DNA of 64,000 nucleotides from HKCCE3408 sp039183205 (GCA_039183205.1 JBCDBR010000012.1:34414-98413), one strand, 5' to 3'; shown: positions 44,099 through 53,331, counted from the first letter of the stretch. The notes: generated from the letters alone by a model not told the origin. Made by a program: numbers and translations.

Positions 44099-45082
44099 TC
44101 ATGGCGCGATGATCGGGCTGGCATTCATCTCAGATGCTTTGGTGTCCACGCCGACAAAGCCTGTGCCATGATTGAACCAGCTCTGCGGCGCAGGCGCACC
44201 CCAAAGGGTTTGGCGCTGTGGGTCCTGCAAGTCCCATTTGATCGGCTCAAGATCGGGATCAACGGTCTGGTAATCCGAGCAATAAATCTCGATCCGGTGG
44301 CCATCGGGGTCGAGGATATAGAGAAAGAAGGCGTTGGAAATCCCGTGCCGTCCTGGCCCGCGTTCAATGTTATCGACATAGCCGGTGGTGGACATCAGAT
44401 CGAGCAGGTCGATGATATTGAGCGGCGTCGGAACCCAGAACGCAACGTGGTGCATGCGTGGACCCGTGCCGTTGGTAAAAGCCATGTCATGCACGGCGCC
44501 CTTGCGATGCAACCACGCCGCCCAGAGCTTTTTGCTGTCTTCATCCTCGGTATATTCGGTCACACGAAAGCCAAAGTCCGAATAGAAGGCCACGGAGGCA
44601 TCGACGTCGTGACTGAAACAGTTGAAATGATCGATGCGTAGCGGCTTCACGCCACGATAGAGTGCGTATTTCTGATGTATCGGCTCCAGGCGATCCATTT
44701 TGTGGTAGAATTCTAGCGGGATGCCGATGTTGTCCGACGTCAGCAACGTCCGGCCCTGATACGCACGCTCGACCCATTCGGTCGGCCGACCTTTGGACTG
44801 AAAATAGGCCTCCGCCTTGTCGAGATCGGCCTCGTCGAAAGTCTTGAACCCCATAACCTCCACCGTTCCAGGATGGTCGGATTTTTGCAGAATAACGCAG
44901 TGGTGCCCGCGCTCTTCCATCGCGCGCAAATAGATACGGCCGTCGCTTTCGTCCGTTGGCTGGAGACCGAGAATGTCGCTGTAGAAGGTCTTGGATGCTG
45001 CAAGATCGGCCACGTTCAGGCACACATGGCTCAACCGAATGACATTGAAATCGGGATACAGGTTGGGTTTGGGGACGGGCAT
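44099..45082 (-). CDS. hpaD: 3,4-Dihydroxyphenylacetate 2,3-dioxygenase (VOC-type HpaD)
   Basis: The 327-residue extradiol dioxygenase belongs to the VOC (type I) class, like HPCD of Brevibacterium and Arthrobacter. Metal ligands fit H152 ('RIDHFN'), H211 or H212 ('MHHVAF') and E265 ('GHRIEIY'). It opens the homoprotocatechuate ring between C2 and C3. The start 'MPVPKPNLYPDFNVIRLSH' overlaps the hpaE stop by one base (TGATG), and the decarboxylase gene follows. Confidence 0.92.
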   Translation of the reverse strand: MPVPKPNLYPDFNVIRLSHVCLNVADLAASKTFYSDILGLQPTDESDGRIYLRAMEERGHHCVILQKSDHPGTVEVMGFKTFDEADLDKAEAYFQSKGRPTEWVERAYQGRTLLTSDNIGIPLEFYHKMDRLEPIHQKYALYRGVKPLRIDHFNCFSHDVDASVAFYSDFGFRVTEYTEDEDSKKLWAAWLHRKGAVHDMAFTNGTGPRMHHVAFWVPTPLNIIDLLDLMSTTGYVDNIERGPGRHGISNAFFLYILDPDGHRIEIYCSDYQTVDPDLEPIKWDLQDPQRQTLWGAPAPQSWFNHGTGFVGVDTKASEMNASPIIAP

Positions 45083-46593
45083 CAGAGCGCTCCCAGTTTT
45101 GTAATTTTGTGCTGACCGGTCGCCAGGCCGATATGTTTCTGCTCCATATAGAACTCGAACGACCAATCCCCGCCATCGCGGCCGATGCCGCTGGCTTTGA
45201 CGCCGCCGAAGGGCGTGGGCAGATGGCGCACGTTTTCCGAGTTCACCCAGATCATCCCAGCTTCGAGCTTGTCGGTGACGCGTAAGGCACGCGTGAGATC
45301 ATTGGTCCAGACATAGCCGGTTAGGCCATAGGCCGTGTCATTGGCAATTTCCAAGGCCTCCTGCTCGGTCGAGAACGGGATTGAAGTCAGGACCGGTCCA
45401 AAGATTTCTTCTTGCGCAATGCGCATCTTGTTGTGCGCCTGCGTAAACAGCGTCGGGCGGATGAAATACCCGTCACCCTCGATCACCTCTCCACCAGCGG
45501 CGATCGTCGCGCCGTCTTTCTTCGCGATGTCGAAATAGCCGGTGACCTTGTCGAAGTGGTCTTGGGTGACAAGTGGGCCGATCTCTGTTTTGGGGTCCAG
45601 CGGGTGGCCAACCTTGATGTTGTTGACCCGCTCAATGAGCTTGGCCTCAAACGCCGTGCGGATCGTGTCTTGCACCAAAAGCCGCGATGACGATGTGCAC
45701 CGTTCCCCGTTGATCGAATAGATCATGAAAATCGCCGCATCGAGCGCGCGGTCGAGTTCGGCATCCTCGAACACAATAACGGGGTTCTTTCCGCCCAACT
45801 CAAGATGGTTCCGTTTAAGCGTATCGGCCCCTTGTTTGGTGATCAGGCTGCCTGTGCGGCTTTCTCCGATAAAGGCAATTGCCTTGATCTTCGGATGCTC
45901 GCACAGCGCCTTGCCCGCGCCTTCGCCAAATCCGTTGATCGTGTTGAGAACGCCGGGCGGCAGGCCGGCCTCTTCGGCGATTTCAACAAGCAGACGCGCG
46001 GTTAGCGGCGAGGCCTCGGCCGGTTTGTGAACGACTGTGCAACCTGCCGCCAAGGCGGGGGCGATTTTCCAGGTCGACAGCATGAAAGGCGTGTTCCACG
46101 GCGTGATCACACCGACCGGACCGATCGGCACCCGGGTCGTGATGTTCATCAATGTAGGTGATTTTAGGTGTTGGCCGTCACGCGCCTGGACGACTTGATC
46201 GGCGAAATAGCGAAAATTCTCGGCCCCGCGTAGCGCCGCCTTAGACATGAATTTAAGCGCCTGCCCGGTATCCCAGCATTCGCAAAGCGCAATCTCTTCG
46301 GCGCGCGCCTCGATCCCTTCGGCGATCCGGATAAGGATCTTTTTGCGCTCGATGGCCGGCATGTCCCGCCATGCGGCAAAGGCATCATGGGCGGCGGTGG
46401 CCGCGGCATCGATATCCGCGGCCGCCCCGTGCGCGACGTCGCAGATCACGGACCGATCGACAGGCGAGATGGATTGGAACACGCCTTCGGAGCCGGTTGC
46501 ATCCTGCCCTGCAATCCGGTTGAGAATACCGCTATCGCGGAACCTCGAGAGATATCCGTCGAGCTTTGAGATATTGTCGTCGAGTGCGCTCAT
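45082..46593 (-). CDS. hpaE: 5-Carboxymethyl-2-hydroxymuconate semialdehyde dehydrogenase
   Basis: A 503-residue aldehyde dehydrogenase with catalytic C299 ('NGERCTSSS'), E265 ('HLELGGKNP') and N167 ('TPWNTP'). 'SINGERCTSSSRLLVQ' and the end 'EFYMEQKHIGLA' are typical of HpaE. It oxidises the semialdehyde made by HpaD. Its start overlaps the hpaF stop by ATGA, confirming operon membership. Confidence 0.93.
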   Translation of the reverse strand: MSALDDNISKLDGYLSRFRDSGILNRIAGQDATGSEGVFQSISPVDRSVICDVAHGAAADIDAAATAAHDAFAAWRDMPAIERKKILIRIAEGIEARAEEIALCECWDTGQALKFMSKAALRGAENFRYFADQVVQARDGQHLKSPTLMNITTRVPIGPVGVITPWNTPFMLSTWKIAPALAAGCTVVHKPAEASPLTARLLVEIAEEAGLPPGVLNTINGFGEGAGKALCEHPKIKAIAFIGESRTGSLITKQGADTLKRNHLELGGKNPVIVFEDAELDRALDAAIFMIYSINGERCTSSSRLLVQDTIRTAFEAKLIERVNNIKVGHPLDPKTEIGPLVTQDHFDKVTGYFDIAKKDGATIAAGGEVIEGDGYFIRPTLFTQAHNKMRIAQEEIFGPVLTSIPFSTEQEALEIANDTAYGLTGYVWTNDLTRALRVTDKLEAGMIWVNSENVRHLPTPFGGVKASGIGRDGGDWSFEFYMEQKHIGLATGQHKITKLGAL

Positions 46594-46979
46594 GCGTTCT
46601 GCTCCATATGGTCGCGAACGTTGCCAAATTTGGGCGCGAGGGCGGCATCGATGTCGCGCATCTCGGCCGAAAGGGCGACGGAACGCGTTGCCATCACAGG
46701 GGCCATGAAATCCTTAAGCGTGGCAAAGATGTGCGAGATGGCCTCCTGCTTGACGTCTTTCGAACGGCCTTCGCGCAGGCGCACACAAAGATCGATAAAG
46801 CCGTGTTTGGGGTCGCCATCGGCCATTGCCACATGGTCCACGCGGATGGCGCGTACGCGAATGCCCGCTGTCGGAAACGCATCGATCTTTGCCGCAGCGG
46901 CTCGAATGGCTTCGCACAAGCGGCCCATATCCACGACCTCGTCGAGGTTTGCGGAGTAATCGATCTGAAAATGCGCCAT
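46590..46979 (-). CDS. hpaF: 5-Carboxymethyl-2-hydroxymuconate delta-isomerase with Ala in place of Pro1
   Basis: The 129-residue protein follows the CHMI tautomerase pattern: 'HFQIDYSANLDE', 'IRVRAIRVDHVAMADG', 'FIDLCVRLREGR' and 'VALSAEMRDIDA'. In characterised members translation starts Met-Pro and the freed Pro1 is the catalytic base. Here the second codon is GCG (Ala). A good ribosome binding site (AAGGAAG) confirms ATG 46979, so the change is not a start error. The gene may be impaired or use another residue. It is the first gene of the hpa operon, facing the operator. Confidence 0.88.
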   Translation of the reverse strand: MAHFQIDYSANLDEVVDMGRLCEAIRAAAAKIDAFPTAGIRVRAIRVDHVAMADGDPKHGFIDLCVRLREGRSKDVKQEAISHIFATLKDFMAPVMATRSVALSAEMRDIDAALAPKFGNVRDHMEQNA

Positions 46980-46987
46980 AGCACTTC

Positions 46988-47016
46988 CTTAACATGTTAA
47001 TTGTTGCTAAGTTAAG
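46988..47016. promoter_or_regulatory. Palindromic operator candidate between hpaF and hpaR
   Basis: TTAACATGTTAA (46989-47000) is a perfect 12-base palindrome. CTTAAC at 46988-46993 is also inverted as GTTAAG at 47011-47016. The region lies between the divergent hpaF and hpaR starts, and MarR regulators such as HpaR bind AT-rich palindromes, so this is a plausible HpaR site. Confidence 0.55.
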
Positions 47017-47067
47017 TAAAAGCTAGAGTGGTTGTCAACAGCCCAAAGGCGGTCGATTGAGGTTTCC

Positions 47068-47505
47068 ATGGCAAGAACGCTTCCATCCACAGCGCGCTCG
47101 CTCCCGATTGCGCTGATCCGCGCCCGAGAAAGCGTAATGTCCCCGATCCGAGACATGTTGTCGGAGACAGGAATTACTGAGCAACAATGGCGGGTTTTGC
47201 GGGTCTTGGCCGAATTCGGGCGGATGGACACCAAAACGCTGGCGGATCGGTCCAGCCTTTTGTTTCCAAGCCTAACCCGCATCGCGGCAACCCTTCGGGA
47301 CAAAGGCCTGGTGACCCAAACCCGTGACGATAAAGACCGCCGCCGCCAGTTCATCGAAATCACGCCCGGGGGCCTACGCATTATCAAGGATTACGAACCC
47401 GAGGCTGCGAATATCGTGGCCGGTTTCAAGGAAACCTTAGGCGAAGAGGGTTATGAGACGCTGCTCGATCTTTTGGGCAAGTTAGACCCCGGCGCGCAAG
47501 ATTAG
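47068..47505 (+). CDS. hpaR: MarR-family homoprotocatechuate operon regulator HpaR
   Basis: A 145-residue MarR protein. It begins 'MARTLPSTARSLPIALIRARESVMSPIRDML', typical of HpaR, and has the winged helix 'ITEQQWRVLRVLAEFGRMDTKTLADRSSLLFPSLTRI' in parts, with wing 'TRDDKDRRRQFIEITPGG'. It is divergent from hpaFEDGH, which it should repress until 4-hydroxyphenylacetate or homoprotocatechuate binds. Its stop overlaps the convergent Tm-1-like gene by 3-4 bases. Confidence 0.9.
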   Translation: MARTLPSTARSLPIALIRARESVMSPIRDMLSETGITEQQWRVLRVLAEFGRMDTKTLADRSSLLFPSLTRIAATLRDKGLVTQTRDDKDRRRQFIEITPGGLRIIKDYEPEAANIVAGFKETLGEEGYETLLDLLGKLDPGAQD

Positions 47506-48732
47506 GCGCGGATCGCGCCGTCGGCACGCCAGGCATCGAAAATCTCCAGGGCTTTCTGGGCAAAGCCGGTATCGTTGATGTGGCAGCCAATCCTGTGGGC
47601 GGCGACATTGGCGGGCAAGTGGGCTTCGATCTCGGCCAAGAAGGCGGCCAGACCTTCGGGATTGTGCAGATCGGCCCCCGCGCGATCCCATTCCCCCAAA
47701 CCCTGTTCCGGCAAGATCATTGCGACCGGTCCTTGCGCGTTTGCCAGTTGCGCGCAATGGGCCCGGGCCACCTGCTTTGTCTCTTTGGCTTTCAGCACGA
47801 TTGAGGTCAAAAGTCGATTATGTGCGTGCTTGATATGCGCGTCCCATTTGTCGGCTATGGGCTGCCAGCCGACGACATCGACCAGATCATAACAGCCTGG
47901 CGCCACGATTTGCGGTGTTCCGTTTGCGCCTGCATTGGTCAGGCGGTCCGCGCCAGCCGAGATATTCGAGCCGTTTATATGGTTGCCTAGCTCTTGCGTG
48001 CAAAAATCAGACACAGGCAAATGCGCCCTGCCCCGCAAGGCTTTCAAAGGCGCGTCCGCCCATGCCCGTGGCATGGAACACGGCCACCTCAAAGCCGCGG
48101 TCCTCCAAGGCCGGTTTCAATGGGATCACGTATTTGAGCGCCGATGTACCGAGGGAGGTCATTCCGATCAGCGGTTTCGCGGGATCGGGATGCTGGACCG
48201 CGCGCGCGGCCCCCAGGACCGCACCCGCCGCCTGCGATAGCGATGCCTTGCAGACCGCGTTCAACCCGTAAAGCCCGCCGGCCCATAGGATCATCTGCGT
48301 ATCGGCCGCTAAGCGTTCGGCCGGGATCAAGGGCGAAAAGGACACGGTCGATACGATGTATTTCGGCACGCCGAGGGGCAGCGCACTGGCGACATCCAGC
48401 GCCAGATCGGTGCCCATCGTTCCGCCCAGGACGATCATGCCGTCAACGGCACCTTCGGTATGGAGACGCGCGGCCAATCGGTGCGCACCTGTTGCCATGA
48501 TCTGCATGGCGTGGTTTTCATTCCCGCTTTCTATCGCGGCCTGGATCGTGCTGTCGCCCTCGGCCGCCACATCATGCTTGGAATAATCGCAAGGGCTGGA
48601 CGGATCCCCAAGGACCGAAACATCCATGGTCACCACCTGCCCGCCCTGGTCGCGGATCACATCGGCGAGAAAGCGAAGCTCATCATCCTTGGTGTCATAC
48701 GTGCCGATGACCAAAATCGTCTTGTCGCTCAT
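47502..48732 (-). pseudogene. Tm-1-like ATP-binding (UPF0261) protein with a frameshift
   Basis: The N-terminal half reads from ATG 48732 ('MSDKTILVIGTYDTK') through 'GMIVLGGTMGTDLAL' to 'HATGMGGRAFESLAGQGAF', then hits TGA at 48007-48009. The C-terminal half continues in the next frame ('DFCTQELGNHINGS', 'PQIVAPGCYDLVD', 'GCHINDTGFAQKALEIF') to TAA 47502. A one-base indel near 48005-48010 (around a run of T) would restore about 409 residues, the family size. It overlaps the aldehyde dehydrogenase gene by ATGA. Confidence 0.85.
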
Positions 48733-50213
48733 AGCTTGATCCAAGCGGTCTTGAGATTGATGTACTTGTCGATCGCGTGAAGCGATTTGTCCGATCCGTT
48801 CCCGGATTGGCCGACACCGCCGAGCGGCACCGTGCCGTCTGCCCCACCATAGGTGTTCACATGCATCACACCTGTGCGCACCTCGCGGACCATCCGATGC
48901 GCCCGGCTGAGATTGGACGTCCAGACGGCGCCCGCCAATCCATATACCGTGCCGTTGGCCAATCGGATCGCTTCATCCTCACTGGTAAAGGGCGTCACGC
49001 CAAGGATCGGACCGAACACCTCGTTCTGGGCAAGGGTCGCATCAGCGCTGACACCGGTGACGATGGTCGGCGCCATATAGGTGCCCCCGGTCTCCTCAAG
49101 AACGCGGCGACCCCCGGTGACGATCTCTCCGCCTTCGGCCGCGGCGGTTTCCACAAAGCCAAGGTTTTGGGCCAATTGCGTCTCAGAGTTCACCGCACCG
49201 ATATCGGTGTCGATCAAAAGCGGGTCGCCGACGCGCAGTGCCTCTGCCGCCTTTTTAAGGGCGGCAACAAAGTCATCATGGATTGACGCCTCGACCAAAA
49301 GCCGCGACCCCGCGACGCAAACTTGGCCTGCATTGCGGAAGATACCCGCAGCCGCAACCTGTGCAGCCTCATCGAGGTTCGGGGCATCGGCAAAGATGAT
49401 ATTTGGCGACTTGCCCCCAAGTTCCAGATAGACGCGCTTTAAGTTCGAACGCGCCGCGGATGCCAGCAAACGCCGTCCCGTCGCGCCCGAGCCGGTGAAG
49501 GCCAGAACATCGACATCCATCGACAGGCCCATCGCTTCACCCACGACCGCGCCTTCGCCGGTCACGACATTCAAAACGCCGGGCGGCAATCCTGCCTCCA
49601 GCGCAAGTTCGGCTATGCGGAGAAGGGAGAGTGAGGCGGTTTCAGCCGGTTTCATCACTACCGAATTTCCCATAGCGAGGGCTGGACCAAGCTTCCATGC
49701 GCCGATCATCAGGGGGAAGTTCCATGGAATGATCGCGCCCACAACGCCGACCGGCTCCTTGTGGATCATGCCGAGAATATCGGCGGCTGTCGGGGCGATC
49801 TCACCGTAGATTTTGTCAAGCGCCTCAGCGTAGTAGCGGATCGTACCCGCGGCGGAGCCGGGTTCGGCCTTTAAGGCCATCGCGATCTCTGTTCCGTTAT
49901 CGCGTACGCCCAGCACGGCGAGGTCCATCGCGTTGGCGTCGATCAGATCGGCCCACCGATGCAGCACCTTTTTGCGCGCCGCCGGAGGCTGCCCCGACCA
50001 ACGCCTATCGGCAAATGCCGTGCGCGCGGTGGCGATTGCCGCGTCCATATCGGCCGCTGTGCCGCGCGCGACATATGTCAGATGGCGTCCGTCGATGGGC
50101 GAGGTGATTTCCATCGTGGCGCCGTCGCTGGATGCGACCCATGCGCCATCGATCAAATGCCGTTGCGGTGCAATGGCCCGTTTGCGACGCGTCTCGATTT
50201 GTGCCTGGTCCAT
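48729..50213 (-). CDS. NAD(P)-dependent aldehyde dehydrogenase
   Basis: A 494-residue ALDH with E264 ('YLELGGKSP'), C299 ('NAGQVCVAGSR') and 'IPWNFPL'. It resembles gamma-aminobutyraldehyde/betaine/aryl-aldehyde dehydrogenases; exact substrate is open. It lies 6 bases downstream of tctA and overlaps the Tm-1-like gene. Together with the class III aminotransferase at 54205 it could oxidise the aldehyde that deamination of an amine yields, for example 3,4-dihydroxyphenylacetaldehyde. Confidence 0.88.
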   Translation of the reverse strand: MDQAQIETRRKRAIAPQRHLIDGAWVASSDGATMEITSPIDGRHLTYVARGTAADMDAAIATARTAFADRRWSGQPPAARKKVLHRWADLIDANAMDLAVLGVRDNGTEIAMALKAEPGSAAGTIRYYAEALDKIYGEIAPTAADILGMIHKEPVGVVGAIIPWNFPLMIGAWKLGPALAMGNSVVMKPAETASLSLLRIAELALEAGLPPGVLNVVTGEGAVVGEAMGLSMDVDVLAFTGSGATGRRLLASAARSNLKRVYLELGGKSPNIIFADAPNLDEAAQVAAAGIFRNAGQVCVAGSRLLVEASIHDDFVAALKKAAEALRVGDPLLIDTDIGAVNSETQLAQNLGFVETAAAEGGEIVTGGRRVLEETGGTYMAPTIVTGVSADATLAQNEVFGPILGVTPFTSEDEAIRLANGTVYGLAGAVWTSNLSRAHRMVREVRTGVMHVNTYGGADGTVPLGGVGQSGNGSDKSLHAIDKYINLKTAWIKL

Positions 50214-50219
50214 TTGGCC

Positions 50220-51737
50220 CTACCGCTGCTGGGTGTCGTGAAGTTTGTGATCCTCATCGGGCAGATGCGCGCGCACTTCCCGGACCAGCGTGCGCACATG
50301 CAAGGCGATAACGATCACGATCATGGCAAAAATCACCATGGCAACCGGCCGGTCGATCATATCAAGCGGAGAGTTCAGCCGCGGCAAGGCGGATCGCAAT
50401 TTGACTTCCATGATGCCGCCGAGAACCATGCCCAAGATGATCGGCACAATTGGCAGGTTCAGCCGCTTCAGGATCAGCCCCAGCACACCAAAGCCCGCGG
50501 CAATCATGCAATCGGTCAGCGAATTGCGCAGGGAATAGACGCCCACAAAGGACAAAAGTAGGATCAGAACGCCCAGAAATCGGGTCGGTATGCGGATGAT
50601 CTTGGTCAGAAGGTTGGTCGAAAACAGAAGGAAGATCAGTACGAGCACATTGAGGATAATCAGCGCGAAATACAGCGCATAGACGAGATCGATTTGGTTT
50701 TGGAACAGGGCCGGACCTGGGATCACATTGTGCACATAGAAGACCGACAGCATCATCGCTGTCAGTGCCTCACCCGGGATGCCCAAAGCCAAAAGCGGGA
50801 TCATCGCCGCGGCGGGCACGGCGTTGTTTGCCGCCTCTGACGCGATCAGCCCTTCGGGCGACCCTTTGCCGAAACTGCCCGGCGATTTAGACGTCTTCTG
50901 GGCATAGGTGTAACTCATAAACTGCGCGGTAAACTCGCCCGTGCCCGGGATCATGCCCAAAAGAACGCCAAAGCCCGAAGCGGCCGTGGCGACGCGTTTG
51001 TGGCCTAAAAGCTCGCGGAACCCTGCGGTGAGCCGCCCGGTCACAGGCTTGGCATTTGGGCTTTCATCGGGTGCGGTCAAAAGAAAGAACGCTTGGCTCA
51101 GCGCAAAAAGGCCCAGGACCACAACGATCAGATTTACACCAGAGCTCAGAAAGCTGAAGTCGAAGGTGTAGCGCGACGTGTAGGTGACGGCGTCAAGTCC
51201 GACCGTCTGCAAGAATATGCCGAACATCGCCAAAAGACCGGCTGCAAAGATCTGACCGCGATGGGCAAGGATCACAAGGATGATCCCCAAAAGCGCCGCA
51301 AGAAAGATCTCGCGGCTGCCAAACATCGGCGCGACCCAAGCCAGCACCGGCGACAGAAAGATCAGACAGAGAATGCCGACGATGCCGCCCCAGAAAGACG
51401 CACTATAAGCGAGCGACACGGCGCGGTGCGGCTCGCCGTTTTGTGTCATCGGGTATCCGTCATAGGAGGTCAGCGCATTGACCGCTGTGCCGGGTGTGTT
51501 GATCAAAACAGCCGGGATCGCGCCGCCATACATCGACGAGCCGTAAATGCCCAGCAGAACGGTCAGCCCCACGATGGGGTCAAACGCGAAGGTCGCCGGC
51601 AGCAGGATCGCGATCGCCACGGCGGGGCCGACCCCAGGGATCGCGCCGATGATCACGCCCCCGACCGAGCCCACCAGCAGCGCCAACATCACGTCCCATC
51701 GGGCCAGCATGGCGGCCCCGGCCAGCAGGTTTTCCAT
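50220..51737 (-). CDS. tctA: Tripartite tricarboxylate transporter large membrane subunit TctA
   Basis: The 505-residue polytopic protein has the TctA signatures 'GAIPGVGPAVAIAILLPATF', 'GAIPAVLINTPGTA', 'GMIPGTGEFTAQFMSY', 'GLIASEAANNAVPAAAMIPLLALGIPG' and about 11-12 membrane segments. It drives ion-coupled uptake with TctB and TctC. It starts 12 bases after tctB. The substrate is probably a carboxylate or aromatic acid, unresolved here. Confidence 0.93.
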   Translation of the reverse strand: MENLLAGAAMLARWDVMLALLVGSVGGVIIGAIPGVGPAVAIAILLPATFAFDPIVGLTVLLGIYGSSMYGGAIPAVLINTPGTAVNALTSYDGYPMTQNGEPHRAVSLAYSASFWGGIVGILCLIFLSPVLAWVAPMFGSREIFLAALLGIILVILAHRGQIFAAGLLAMFGIFLQTVGLDAVTYTSRYTFDFSFLSSGVNLIVVVLGLFALSQAFFLLTAPDESPNAKPVTGRLTAGFRELLGHKRVATAASGFGVLLGMIPGTGEFTAQFMSYTYAQKTSKSPGSFGKGSPEGLIASEAANNAVPAAAMIPLLALGIPGEALTAMMLSVFYVHNVIPGPALFQNQIDLVYALYFALIILNVLVLIFLLFSTNLLTKIIRIPTRFLGVLILLLSFVGVYSLRNSLTDCMIAAGFGVLGLILKRLNLPIVPIILGMVLGGIMEVKLRSALPRLNSPLDMIDRPVAMVIFAMIVIVIALHVRTLVREVRAHLPDEDHKLHDTQQR

Positions 51738-51749
51738 GGCGCGCTCCGA

Positions 51750-52289
51750 TCAGAAATAGGTAAGCATGAATTGGCGCAGCCCGTCGGGCAGCGCTTGGTA
51801 GAGCTGCCCACCGGGAAGACGAACTTGTAGGAGGGTTTTGAACAGCACCACGATCACGAAGGCCGCGCCCAATGCCGCGAGCGCGGCAAAACGGTGCCGG
51901 TATCCCACGCGAAACGTAAGCGCAACGGCGAAGAGAAGCGTCGCGGGAAGATAGCCGATTATTGGCACGACGACGGCATAGGCGATGAACCAGGCTGCAT
52001 ATTCCAGCGACGACAGCCACAGCCAAACCTCTTGCCACCGCCCTTCGATGCGTTCGGATAGGGCCGAGCCGAGCAGGTGAAATACGGCAAAGCCAGCCAT
52101 GCCAATCAGCGACACCGCAGGCCAGAACCGCGGCTGCGCGAACAAAGCCGTCCCGGGACGATAGGTCGTTTGGACCGAAATCTGCGATAGCAGAAACACC
52201 GCGAAAACCAGGACGATCCAGGCAAAGACGATGTCTCCGGGGCGACGATAGCGTTTAAAGAGCGCCTGAAGGGTTTTGACGCGGGACAT
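51750..52289 (-). CDS. tctB: Tripartite tricarboxylate transporter small membrane subunit TctB
   Basis: A 179-residue protein with four hydrophobic segments ('DIVFAWIVLVFAVFLLSQI', 'AVSLIGMAGFAVFHLLG', 'WFIAYAVVVPIIGYLPATLLFAVAL', 'FAALAALGAAFVIVVLFKTLL') and a C-terminus 'VRLPGGQLYQALPDGLR' typical of TctB. It lies between tctC and tctA in the usual C-B-A order. Confidence 0.9.
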   Translation of the reverse strand: MSRVKTLQALFKRYRRPGDIVFAWIVLVFAVFLLSQISVQTTYRPGTALFAQPRFWPAVSLIGMAGFAVFHLLGSALSERIEGRWQEVWLWLSSLEYAAWFIAYAVVVPIIGYLPATLLFAVALTFRVGYRHRFAALAALGAAFVIVVLFKTLLQVRLPGGQLYQALPDGLRQFMLTYF

Positions 52290-52343
52290 GCGGCTTCTCC
52301 GATGGCGGGGGGCGGGTCGGGCTCTGCGCCCGACCTATTCGGT

Positions 52344-53288
52344 TTACTCCGCAAGCATCGCTTCGATGCGGGCCATTGTCTCGATATCTGACTGGATTTG
52401 TTCCACGACCTCGTCTGCGGATTGCCAATAAACCAGGGCTCCGGTCTCGGCTGCCAGCGCCTGCGCGCGTTCGGACATGACCGTTTCTTGCGCCACGGCA
52501 ATGATCGCGTCCTGAACCTCCTGCGGCGTGTCTCGATGGACAAACAGGCCGTTCCAAAGCGCCACATTAAGGTCGGGCGCCAGCTCGGCAACCGTTGGCG
52601 TGTCGGGTGTCAGGCCGATACGCTCCGATCCGATCGAGGCCAGTACGGTGACATCGCCAAGGCACGGCAGGATGAGCTGCAAGGTTGTGTTGATCACATC
52701 CACATCGCCCGAGGCCAGCGTGTTGCAATCAAGGGCGTCAAACGCAGCATCAGCGGCATAGGAAAAGCCCATCTGGTCCGCAAGGCCAAGCGTTACCTGC
52801 GTCGGAACCAGCGGTGCGCCGAAATGACCAAGGACCACATCGTTGTCGGCCGCATGGGCCGCAAGTTCATCCATCGACTGATAAGGCGCATCGCCGGACG
52901 TCGCGATCACAAACGGATAGGTCAAGAAGTTACCCAGTGGCACAAACGGGTCCGGGCTCAATTCCGGGATGCCAAGCTGCGGCCCAACAACGGGAATGGC
53001 AATGATAAAGGAGCCGATGACCGAACCGTCTGCGGGGGCATTGGCCACCTCGATGGCGCCGGGGAACGGCCCGCCGCCGCCGCCGGGCCGGTTCACGACC
53101 GCCGTGGGCACCCCGTAAGCGTCCTGGAAATCTTCGGCAATCATGCGCGTGAGAATGTCTTCGAGATCGCCGGGAGGCCACGGAACGACGAATTCCACCG
53201 GTCCCTCGGGGTAATCGGCAAACGCTGCCCCCGTCATCGCCAACAGCGCCAAAGCCGTCGCGCCGAGCGTCTTGGATATTGCGGTCAT
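52344..53288 (-). CDS. tctC: Tripartite tricarboxylate transporter substrate-binding protein TctC
   Basis: A 314-residue periplasmic protein. The signal peptide (1-24) ends 'GAAFA'; the mature part shows the Bug/TctC pattern 'VEFVVPWPPGDLEDILTR', 'PTAVVNRPGGGGG', 'SIGSERIGLTPDTPTVAEL' and 'LWNGLFVHRDTPQEV'. In most Bug proteins the loop reads P-[FY]-x-A-G-G, here P-W-P-P-G-D, so ligand preference may differ. GGGAG before ATG 53288 supports this start over an upstream extension. Confidence 0.9.
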   Translation of the reverse strand: MTAISKTLGATALALLAMTGAAFADYPEGPVEFVVPWPPGDLEDILTRMIAEDFQDAYGVPTAVVNRPGGGGGPFPGAIEVANAPADGSVIGSFIIAIPVVGPQLGIPELSPDPFVPLGNFLTYPFVIATSGDAPYQSMDELAAHAADNDVVLGHFGAPLVPTQVTLGLADQMGFSYAADAAFDALDCNTLASGDVDVINTTLQLILPCLGDVTVLASIGSERIGLTPDTPTVAELAPDLNVALWNGLFVHRDTPQEVQDAIIAVAQETVMSERAQALAAETGALVYWQSADEVVEQIQSDIETMARIEAMLAE

Positions 53289-53305
53289 TTCAGTCTCCCT
53301 GTATC

Positions 53306-53331
53306 GGTTCATATATTGAACCATTGGTTCA
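53306..53331. promoter_or_regulatory. Operator candidate in the tctC-iclR divergent region
   Basis: GGTTCA (53306-53311), 5-base spacer TATAT, TGAACC (53317-53322) form a perfect palindrome, and a third GGTTCA starts at 53326. It lies between the divergent tctCBA and iclR genes, so it is a good candidate binding site for the IclR protein. A palindrome with identical half-sites and spacing is at 57290. Confidence 0.55.
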
